Of a stretch of DNA of 13,242 nt, positions 6,221 to 13,242 are shown piece by piece. Every line of letters starts with the position of its first letter. Within the stretch, counting starts at the first letter, position 1. The stretch comes from G963665595 sp963665595 (GTDB taxonomy: Bacteria > Actinomycetota > Coriobacteriia > Coriobacteriales > CADBOM01). A program made the position numbers and the translations under genes. The stretch spans positions 1-13,242 of the forward strand of contig CAXXJK010000008.1 in NCBI GenBank assembly GCA_963665595.2, in the 5' to 3' direction. The notes under the pieces are model-generated. The model ran no database searches. It was not told the origin of the DNA and saw only the letters and a program-made list of their open reading frames with translations.

Positions 6221-7333
6221 ATGTACGAATCATATTACGGGTTTAGCGCAAAACCTTTTCAATTAAATCCAGACCCGGCGTTCTATTATGGAAGTCGGGG
6301 GCATAGAAGAGCGATGGCCTATTTGGAATATGGGCTGCATCAGAACGAGGGGTTTATCGTTATTACCGGTGATGTTGGGGCTGGTAAAACTACATTGGTT
6401 CGTAGCCTGCTTCAAAGGCTGGAGGAGTCACGGGTCGTTGCGGCACATCTCGTTAGTACTCAAATTGATGCGGATGACATTTTGAGGATGGTCGCAGGAG
6501 CATTTGGCATTCCATGTAGGGGGATGCAAAAGTCTGATTTGCTGTTGGCGCTTGAAGGTTTTCTGGTTTCGATTACAGCTGCTGGTAAACGTGCATTATT
6601 GATCGTCGATGAGGCGCAGAATCTAACGCCACGTGCAGTTGAAGAGCTCAGAATGTTGTCCAACTTCCAGTTAGAGGATCACGCACTACTGCAAAGTTTC
6701 CTTGTTGGGCAGCCAGAGTTTCGCGAGACAATGCAAAGTCCCCACATGCAGCAATTGAGGCAGCGCGTGATTGCGTCTTACCATCTTGGTCCGATGGATG
6801 CCGAGGAAACTCGTGCTTACATTGAGCATCGACTTAAGCATGTTGGATGGGTAGGAGATCCGAGGTTTGAGTCGGATAGTTATAGTTCAATCTATGTATT
6901 TTCAGAGGGTGTTCCACGGCGTATCAACACACTTTGCGATAGGCTCCTTCTTGCCAGTTTTTTGGCTGAGCGAAAGACCGTAACGGATGTGCATGTTGAT
7001 GAGGTAGTTCGAGAAATTCAAGATGAAGTGTCTTCCGCTACGTGCGCTGTGAGAAGATCATGCCCTTCGGAGAAAATGGCAGGTCTAGGGCTGCCGGGGC
7101 AAGTCGTCGATTTGGTTTCCATAAAAAACGCGGTGCTGGAGCTTGGTAGTCTCGCTGAGGATTCAGATTTACTCCGATCGTTGTCTGACGCGGCGGCAGG
7201 GTTTCATGTCTCTCGTCTGGAAGATAGGATTTCTAAGCTGGAAACATCGTTTGCGGTGATTTTGTCGTTACTTGAGAAAGCACTGCGTGCCAATTCGGCT
7301 GCATCGTCAGACTCGTCGGCCCCGCAGGCTTGA
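6221..7333 (+). CDS. XrtA/PEP-CTERM system-associated ExeA-like AAA ATPase
   Basis: A 370-residue AAA ATPase of the TIGR03015 type, related to ExeA/GspA. The N-terminus MYESYYGFSAKPFQLNPDP is the family signature. Walker A is GDVGAGKTT (Lys56), Walker B ALLIVDEAQN (Asp130, Glu131), with a sensor-like FLVGQPEFRE near 161 and a lid ending VPRRINTLCDRLLLASFLAE. From about residue 275 it has an extra C-terminal region with a short predicted coiled coil (SRLEDRISKLETSFAVILSL) and a low-complexity Ala/Ser tail. No transmembrane segment or peptidoglycan-binding domain is seen. Its start lies 5 bases after the previous stop with no clear ribosome binding site, suggesting translational coupling. Its role in the locus is not known; assembly or energising of the envelope machinery is inferred. 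Frame intact. Confidence 0.9.
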   Translation: MYESYYGFSAKPFQLNPDPAFYYGSRGHRRAMAYLEYGLHQNEGFIVITGDVGAGKTTLVRSLLQRLEESRVVAAHLVSTQIDADDILRMVAGAFGIPCRGMQKSDLLLALEGFLVSITAAGKRALLIVDEAQNLTPRAVEELRMLSNFQLEDHALLQSFLVGQPEFRETMQSPHMQQLRQRVIASYHLGPMDAEETRAYIEHRLKHVGWVGDPRFESDSYSSIYVFSEGVPRRINTLCDRLLLASFLAERKTVTDVHVDEVVREIQDEVSSATCAVRRSCPSEKMAGLGLPGQVVDLVSIKNAVLELGSLAEDSDLLRSLSDAAAGFHVSRLEDRISKLETSFAVILSLLEKALRANSAASSDSSAPQA

Positions 7334-7359
7334 ACGGGCGAAGGTGGGGTAGTAAATGC

Positions 7360-8175
7360 ATGGTTAGGTTTAATGCGCTTTCGATTGACGTAGAGGATTA
7401 TTTTCAAGTTTCTGCGTTTGAGTCGCACTTTCCCCGTCAGTCGTGGGATCGCGTCCCGTGCCGTGTTGAGCGAAATGTTGATCAGATTCTGTCAATCCTT
7501 CACGAATATGGGGCGAAAGCGACTTTTTTCACGCTGGGGTGGATTGCTGAGCGCTATCCCAGGCTGGTTAGGTTGATCGCGATGGAGGGGCACGAGGGTA
7601 GCAAGTCATGGCTATGCACACGTACGAGCAACGGAACAAAACCGCGGGTGCCTTTTTGGCTGATGTACAGCTTTCAAAGGCGGTTCTCGAAGATATCGTT
7701 GGCGGTGAAGTAAAAGGGTATAGAGCACCAAGTTTCTCTTTTGGTGCGATCAATCCGTGGGCTCACGAGAGTCTTGCTGAAGCAGGGTATGTGTATAGTT
7801 CTAGTGTTTATCCGGTCCGCCATGATCATTATGGCATGCCGGATGCTCCAAGATTTCCTTATCCCCATCCATCTGGTGTTCTGGAAATCCCTGTTTCCAC
7901 CGTTAGAGTCTGGGGCCGAAATTGGCCTGCCGGAGGTGGTGGTTATTTTCGTTTGCTTCCCTATGAGGTTTCGCGGCGCTTTATTTCAGCGTGTGAATCA
8001 TCATGATGGGATGCCTGCTATTTTCTATTTTCACCCTTGGGAAATCGACCCTGATCAACCGCGTGTAAACGGGGCTAACCGAAAGACCCAGTTTCGTCAC
8101 TATATCAATTTGAGCAGAACTGAATTGCGTCTGGGGCGGCTGCCTAACGGATTTTCAGTGGGGACGGGTAGATGA
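7360..8175 (+). CDS. Polysaccharide deacetylase, DUF3473 type (3 frameshifts)
   Basis: A NodB-fold deacetylase of the TIGR03006/DUF3473 type, expected to remove acetyl groups from sugar units of the EPS. The start ATG 7360 follows AGGTGGGGT and gives MVRFNALSIDVEDYFQVSAF, which contains the first metal/catalytic motif (Asp at 7387 and 7396). The frame then breaks at the G run 7596-7598, the A run 7638-7641 and near 7986-7990, each fitting one extra base. Read through, the motifs HEVASHGYAH, GYRAPSFSFG and FYFHPWEIDP are complete, giving about 270 residues, normal for the family. The first break lies inside the HxxxH zinc motif. I treat it as a real gene with sequence errors; as written it would be a pseudogene. 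Confidence 0.85.
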
Positions 8176-8220
8176 GGTATTTCTTGGGCGTTCGTCCAAT
8201 TCTAGCTAAGGCGGTTATAA

Positions 8221-9277
8221 ATGAGTGAGTTAAATCAAGCGGGTCTCGTAATTCGTAGTCTCGGGGAAGCCGACTGCGTTGTCTGGGACGAATTCGTCAA
8301 AGAATCCCCTGATGCTACTTTTTTTCACTTGAGCGGATGGAGAACGGTCGTTTCCCGTATTTTTAAGCACAGAACCTATTATGTGTATGCTCAAAGAGAG
8401 GAGAAAGTTGTAGCGGTGCTTCCTCTTGTTGAAATTCGTAGCTTTCTATTTGGACACTCTTTGATCTCATCGCCTTTTGCTGTCTATGGAGGCCGTTGCC
8501 GGCGCTGATGCGGAAGCAAGGCTGGCATTGGAGGGGTATGCAGAAGGTTTAGCTCGTGAGCTCGGTGTAGATCTTCTTGAGTATCGAAATCTCCAGATGC
8601 AACATGAGGGGTGGCCACGACAAGATTTGTACGTCACTTTTCGGAAGGCGATTGAAGTTGATGACGAGGCGAATATGCTCGCAATTCCTCGCAAGCAGCG
8701 CGCGATGGTAAGAAAGGGAATGAAAGCCGGTTTGTCTCTAACCCTAGATGATGATGTTGGACGATTTCTTCGCCGTTTACGCCCGACAATGTAAGGCGGC
8801 ACGGAACACCTGCTTTGCCCTATGACTGGTTCAGTGGCTTTGCGGGATGTCTTTGGAAAAGATTGCGAGGTTCTGACCGTAAGAGATGCGAGAGGTTTTT
8901 CCGGTCTCTAGCGTGATGAGTTTTTACTTTCGGGATGAGGTTTTGCCTTACTACGCGGGCGATATGCCTATTGCAAGGGATCTCGCCGCAAATGATTTCA
9001 AGTATTGGGAATTGATGCGTCGTGCTGTGGCACGCGGATGTCGCACGTTCGATTACGGCAGGAGTAAGGTTGGGACTGGGCCTTACAATTTTAAGAAAAA
9101 TTGGGGGTTCGAGGCCTATCGCCTTGTCTTACGAGTATGTACTGATAAAACGTGATTCGATCCCGCAGAACAACCCCATGAATCCCAGATTCCGTGCGGC
9201 AATCTCTTTGTGGCGTCGTTTGCCCTTGGGCTGTGACGAATTCCATTGGGCCGCTTATCGTACGTTATCTGGGATGA
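8221..9277 (+). CDS. FemAB-like XrtA/PEP-CTERM system-associated protein (7 frameshifts)
   Basis: A FemAB/CelD-type GNAT-fold protein (TIGR03019 type). FemAB relatives transfer an acyl or aminoacyl group; the substrate here is unknown, perhaps an EPS sugar or precursor. ATG 8221 follows AAGGCGG by 6 bases. Across frames it reads: DATFFHLSGWRTVV; SPFAVYGGVAGADAEARLAL; GVDLLEYRNLQMQHEGWPRQ; RKQRAMVRKGMKAGL; NVRRHGTPALPYDWFS; VSSVMSFYFRDEVLPYYAGD; RTFDYGRSKVGTGPYNFKKN; and a tail NSIGPLIVRYLG ending at TGA 9275-9277. Removing seven extra bases leaves 350 whole codons including the stop, a good fit to the family. The stop overlaps the next start as ATGA (9274-9277), implying coupled translation. 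All key motifs survive, so errors are likelier than decay. Confidence 0.82.
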
Positions 9278-10530
9278 AGCCGCCTCTCCTATATCTCGTC
9301 CATCGCATACCTTACCCGCCAAACAAGGGGGATAAGGTTCGTTCCTACAATATCCTTCGGCACTTGGTTCGTCATCATCGAGTTTTTCTCGGGACATTCG
9401 TTGACGAGCCAGGGGATTGGCAGTATGTGGGGAAGCTCCAAGCGCTTTGCGAAGACGTCTGCGTGATAGACGTCGAGCCTTTTTTTTCGCGGCTGAAGAG
9501 TCTGCGAGGCGTGTTTTTGGGGGAGGCGCTTAGTTTGTCGTATTACCGGAAATTCACAGTTAAAAGCATGGGGTAGAGGATGTTGTTGCGCAAAACAGCA
9601 TTCGCACGGGGGTGGTCTTTTCCGGCCCAATGGCTCAATACTTAGACGTTCCTGGGTTGGTTACACGGGTTGTGGACTTTTGTGATCTCGATTCCGCCAA
9701 ATGGACTCGCTATGCACAAGATCATAATTGGCCGCTTTCTTGGCTTTATCGCCGAGAAGGGGAAAAACTACTGAAGTTCGAGTCTCAGGCTGCGTTGAAT
9801 TCGCAGAGCGCTATATTTGTCACGGAGGCGGAAGCCAATCTGTTTCGACAGGCCGCGCCGGGCGCTGTTGATCGGGTCAGCGTTATGCAAAACGGGGTTG
9901 ATGCCGATCTATTTTCTCCAACTCATCACTTTGCGCCACCGTTCGATGTTGAAAATCCGGTAATTTTGTTTACCGGAGCGATGGATTATTGGCCCAATAT
10001 TGATGCCGTGTGCTGGTTTGCAAAAAGAGATTTTTCCGCTTATTCGACAATTTGTTCCAAACGCCCCGATTTTGGATCGTGGGCATGAATCCTTCGGAGA
10101 TGGTTAGGAATCTCGCATGTGAGAGTGTTGTGGTTACCGGAACCGTGCCGGATGTTCGTCCTTATCTCGCTCATGCGAATGTGGTTGTGGCCCCCTTGCG
10201 GATCGCCCGAGGCATCCAGAATAAGGTTCTGGAGGCGATGGCAATGTCACGTGCTGTGGTGCTATCCACTGCACCTAGTCTTGGTCTTGGGGCTGAGTCT
10301 GGCCGCAACTGTATGATCGCGAGGGACGAGCTGACCTTCGCTGAGAATGTGACCGCATTGCTAGTGCAAAAAGATGCTTGTGTGAGGATGGGCGTGGAGG
10401 CGCGAGAGTTTGTTTTACAGGAATACAGCTGGGATGCGCACTTATCCTTGCTGGATCGTCTTGTCACGGACAACCGCAGCTTTGAGGTTCTTTCGCTTGA
10501 GCCCACTAAGGACTGGAAGTGCTTCTGTAG
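9274..10530 (+). CDS. TIGR03087-type XrtA system glycosyltransferase, GT4-like (4 or more frameshifts)
   Basis: A cytoplasmic GT-B glycosyltransferase of the TIGR03087 type that adds a sugar to the lipid-linked EPS unit; donor and acceptor are unknown. The N-terminus MKPPLLYLVHRIPYPPNKGD is the family signature, and the start overlaps the FemAB stop. Breaks at 9550-9552, 9570-9573, 10022-10026 and 10064-10067 each fit one extra base. Bridging them gives RTGVVFSGPMAQYL, LVTRVVDFCDLDSAKWTRYA, PVILFTGAMDYWPNIDAVCW and the donor-binding C-terminal segment RGIQNKVLEAMAMSRAVV (Glu of the EX7E-type motif). About 406 residues are reached by 10495, near the family length. The 3' end is unresolved: one more missing base near 10513 would give TAG at 10528-10530, whereas the uncorrected frame runs to 10591 inside the next gene. 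Confidence 0.85.
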
Positions 10531-10533
10531 AAA

Positions 10534-10540
10534 CGGGGGG
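10534..10540 (+). promoter_or_regulatory. G7 tract serving as ribosome binding region of the TIGR03088-type gene
   Basis: Seven G bases lie 4 bases before the GTG start at 10545, the only purine-rich block available for ribosome binding. It parallels the G8 run before the beta-barrel gene. It lies inside the error-prone block, so its length is uncertain. Confidence 0.35.
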
Positions 10541-10544
10541 GCTA

Positions 10545-11685
10545 GTGAGCAGTCACCGTCCTGTGATTATGCACATTGTTTACAGTTTTGATGTTGGTGG
10601 ACTGGAAAACGGTGTTGTAAACATTATCAATCGCATGCCCTCCGAACGGTTTAGGCATATAGTTGTTGCCCTGACTCGTTGCGCGCCTGAGTTTTGTAAA
10701 CGAGTCACCAATCCCGGGGTTGAGTTCATTTCGCTCGATAAGCCTGCCGGACATGGTATTTGGCTCTATCCAAAACTTGTTCGATTGTTTCGGGAGATAC
10801 GCCCTTCTGTTGTGCACACACGCAACCTTGCTGCTTTGGAGGCCTCTGTTCCGGCTTGGTGGGCGGGTGTTCCCGTTCGAGTACATGGAGAGCATGGTTG
10901 GGAGGAGTCTGATCCCCATGGCGAACAGTTTAAATTCAAGATATTACGTCGGGTTTATTCTCCTTTTGTGGATCACTATGTCGCGCTATCGGGGCATCTA
11001 GAGAGCTATCTATCAGGCAGAGTTGGCATTTCACAATCGAGGATTGAGCGTATCTGCAATGGGGTGGATATAGATCGCTTCAGACCTCGAACCTCGACCG
11101 ATGGCGCTCCTTTGGCAAGCAGAACGAAGTATGGATTGGCTCCGTGGGGCGTCTGCAAGCGGTTAAAGATCAGTTAAGCCTGATTCGCGCGTTTTCTTCA
11201 CTTTGTGCTGTGGGCGGGATGTCGCTAAGCGCGTGCGGCTAGTCATCGTGGGGGATGGGCCGCTGCGAAGCTCTCTGGATGCTGAGGTGGTGCGTCTTGG
11301 TCTGAGCGACCACGTATGGATGGGCGGGCGAGCGCACCGATATCCCCGAGATAATGCGTGCGATAGATGTGTTTGCGTTGCCATCGATCTCTGAGGGGAT
11401 ATCGAATACAGTGCTTGAGGCTATGGCAAGTGGGTTGCCTGTTGTTGCGACTGATGTTGGTGGAAACGCTGAGCTGATTCTCTCGGGATCAACAGGGAAT
11501 GCTCATAGCTGCACGCGATCATGAAGCGTTGGCAGATGCATTGCGCCGCTACGTTGAAGATCCTGCGCTTCGGAGTGCACACGGTGCCGCGGGGCGCCAA
11601 CCGCGTAGAAGAGAAATTCAGTCTTGGTGGTATGGTTGAGCGCTATGCTTGCCTCTACGAACGACTCATCAGAGCCTGCGCATAG
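10545..11685 (+). CDS. TIGR03088-type XrtA system glycosyltransferase, GT4 (6-7 frameshifts)
   Basis: A GT4 glycosyltransferase for EPS repeat assembly. GTG 10545 after the G7 run gives VSSHRPVIMHIVYSFDVGGL, with the GGLE acceptor-side motif. The first 190 residues are open, including VRVHGEHGWEESDPHGEQ and RICNGVDIDRFRP. Then the frame breaks repeatedly (11111-11124 twice, 11205-11217, 11326-11328, 11498-11499, 11601-11602). Read through, it gives WIGSVGRLQAVKDQLSLIRA, RLVIVGDGPLRSSLDAEVVR, RTDIPEIMRAIDVFALPS, then the donor-binding EGISNTVLEAMASGLPVV, and finally RVEEKFSLGGMVERY ending ACA at TAG 11683-11685. The corrected length is about 377 residues, normal for the family. The gene is probably functional. 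Confidence 0.85.
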
Positions 11686-11727
11686 TTGGGATGCGGAGTT
11701 GATAAGCTAATTTAAGGGATATCCCGT

Positions 11728-13242
11728 ATGTGCGGCATTGCCGGTCTTTTCGATACTCGGGAACAACGAAACCTTGACGGCGAACTCCTTCGCCGCATGA
11801 ACGATGTTCAGCAACATCGTGGGCCCGATGAGGGAGGCTATCATTTTGAGCCCGGAGTAGGATTTGCACATCGTAGATTGTCAATCATAGATGTTGCGAC
11901 CGGTCAGCAAACTCTGTTCAACGAAACAGGCTCCGTTGCAGTGGTTTTCAATGGAGAAATCTACAATTACCTTGAACTTGTGCCTGAGCTCGAAGCGCTG
12001 GGCCATGTTTTCATACCCGCAGCGATACTGAAGTTATCGTGCATGCGTGGGAAGCGTGGGGAGAAGACTGTGTGAAGCGTTTCCGCGGGATGTTTGCGTT
12101 TGCGGTACATGACCGTAACGCGCAAACCCTTTTTCTTGCCCGCGATAGGCTAGCGGTTAAACCCTTGTTCTACGCGTTGATGTCTGATGGTGTGTTGGCT
12201 TTTGGTTCTGAGTTGAAAGTGTTATTACAACATCCAAAACTGAACCGAGCGATTGATCCGCATGCAGTCGAAGAGTATTTCGCACTGGGATATGTTGCAG
12301 AGCCGAGAACTATTTTTCATGGAGCAAAGAAACTTGGCCCAGGAGAAACCCTGTGCATACGACGGGGACAGCCACTTCTGTGCCTCGGCAGTACTGGATG
12401 TGCGTTTTACGTTAGACAACAACCTGTCGCTCGAGGACGCATCTTCTGAACTCTCTGAGCGGCTGCGTGAGTCTATTAGCTTGAGATTGATGTCGGAAGT
12501 CCCGCTTGGCGCTTTTCTTTCCGGAGGCGTCGATTCCAGTGCAGTGGTTGCAGTTATGGCGGGGCTTTCGGATGGACCTGTCAATACCTGCTCTATCGCG
12601 GTTCGACGAGGCACAGTACAACGAGTCTGAATTTGCGGATGCGGTGGCGAAGCGTTATAACACCAATCATTATGTGGAAACGGTGAAATCGAGCGATTTT
12701 GACTTAATTGATACGCTTGCCCATCTTTACGATGAGCCGTACGCGGACAGTTCGGCGATTCCAACTTATCGGGTTTGTCAGCTGGCTAGGCGCCGGTCGC
12801 TGTCGCTTTGTCTGGCGATGGGGGCGATGAGAGTTTTGGAGGATATCGCCGCTATCGCTTGCACATGATGGAGGAGAAAATGCGCGGGGCGGTTCCGTAC
12901 CAAGTGAGGCAACCCTTGTTTGGCTTGCTTGGCCGTGTTTATCCCAAGGCGGATTGGGCGCCTAGGGCGTTCAGGGCGAAGACCACGTTCCAAGCGTTGG
13001 CAAGGGATTCCGTGGAGGCGTATTTCAATTCCGTTTCGATTCTGCGAGACGACATGCGGCGTAGGTTGTTTTCTACAAGCTTCAAGAAAGAGCTGAATGG
13101 ATATAGCGCTGTTGAAGTGTTTCGGCATCACGCGGTCAACGCTAATACCGAGGATTCGCTAGCGCTGGCTCAGTATCTCGATTTGAAGACTTATCTGGTT
13201 GGGGATATCAATACCAAGGTGGATCGTGCAAGCATGGCTCAT
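11728..13242 (+). CDS. XrtA-associated amidotransferase, asparagine-synthase-like (5 frameshifts, 3' cut by window)
   Basis: A class II glutamine amidotransferase joined to an asparagine-synthetase domain (TIGR03108 type), thought to amidate a sugar acid or similar group in the EPS. ATG 11728 follows AAGGGA and puts the catalytic Cys at position 2 (MCGIAGLFDTRE). The glutaminase motifs HRRLSIIDVATGQQTLFNE and VVFNGEIYNYLEL are present. Breaks at 12011, 12375-12380, 12396, 12600 and 12795 are mostly one missing base. Across them run RSDTEVIVHAWEAWG, FGSELKVLLQHP, the PP-loop SGGVDSS (12520-12540), SIAFDEAQYNESEFADAV and LSGDGGDESFGGYRRY. From 12796 the frame is open to the end of the window (last codons DRASMAH), so roughly the final quarter of the protein is missing. 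No catalytic motif is mutated. Confidence 0.87.

Larger units (their letters stand above)
7596..12796 (+). other. Block of clustered single-base frameshifts across five genes
   Basis: Positions inferred by following conserved protein sequence between frames. Deacetylase: 7596-7598, 7638-7641, 7986-7990. FemAB: 8493-8494, 8765-8770, 8782-8784, 8836-8837, 8889-8895, 9122-9123, 9228-9230. TIGR03087-type enzyme: 9550-9552, 9570-9573, 10022-10026, 10064-10067, and an unresolved 3' end. TIGR03088-type enzyme: 11111-11113, 11119-11124, 11205-11217 (net -1 or +2), 11326-11328, 11498-11499, 11601-11602. Amidotransferase: 12011-12012 (-1), 12375-12380 (-1), 12396-12397 (-1), 12600-12601 (+1), 12795-12796 (-1). 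Most are +1 in runs of two to five equal bases. No break of this kind is seen from 1453 to 7590. Confidence 0.85.

Noticed and set aside
10410..10544. Open frame upstream of GTG 10545 as an N-terminal extension of the TIGR03088-type enzyme
   Set aside because: It overlaps conserved C-terminal sequence of the TIGR03087-type gene, and the family N-terminus begins right after the GTG.
11716..11725. Palindrome GGGATATCCC just before the amidotransferase start
   Set aside because: A ten-base perfect palindrome can arise by chance, it overlaps the ribosome binding region and no second copy was noticed; no operator can be claimed.
7596..12796. Programmed ribosomal frameshifting as the reason for the many frame changes
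   Set aside because: There are about 25 sites in five unrelated genes, without a shared slippery motif or pattern; programmed shifts are usually single and conserved.

Overview
The window holds most of an exosortase A (XrtA/EpsH)-associated exopolysaccharide (EPS) locus, the kind linked to PEP-CTERM protein sorting in Gram-negative bacteria. Gene content, the split chain-length protein and tyrosine kinase, and IS3/IS66-type insertion sequences point to a proteobacterium, most likely a betaproteobacterium. The species cannot be told from sequence alone. All EPS genes are on the + strand and tightly packed, several with GTG or TTG starts.

Layout. Positions 1-490 are one end of an IS3-family element on the minus strand: an intact orfA and the start of orfB, which runs off the window. 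Positions 491-1291 are a graveyard of insertion-sequence pieces: an IS66-type tnpA remnant, a C-terminal IS3 orfB remnant fused to it, and a second, different IS66 tnpA-like piece. A small unrecognised ORF follows. From 1453 the EPS genes run in order: outer-membrane polysaccharide export lipoprotein (1453-2067), chain-length determinant (2107-3663), cytoplasmic tyrosine autokinase (3674-4645), TIGR03016-type outer-membrane beta-barrel (4680-6215), ExeA-like AAA ATPase (6221-7333), DUF3473-type polysaccharide deacetylase (7360-8175), FemAB-like acyltransferase (8221-9277), TIGR03087-type glycosyltransferase (9274 to about 10530), TIGR03088-type glycosyltransferase (10545-11685), and a glutamine-dependent asparagine-synthase-like amidotransferase (11728 to the window edge).

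Inferred teamwork: the glycosyltransferases, deacetylase, FemAB protein and amidotransferase build and decorate the lipid-linked sugar; the chain-length protein and kinase control polymerisation; the short export lipoprotein bridges the periplasm; the beta-barrel is a good candidate for the outer-membrane pore. No exosortase gene lies in the window, although one is often found beside these glycosyltransferase genes.

The most striking feature is a sharp change in reading-frame integrity. From 1453 to about 7590 every gene is open. From about 7596 to 12796 all five genes are broken by about 25 single-base frameshifts, mostly +1 in short base runs, yet each can be read through with conserved motifs intact. 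This looks much more like local sequence or assembly error than gene decay. Read naively, the annotation would show a dead half-operon that is probably alive. I see no tRNA, rRNA, CRISPR array or clear terminator.
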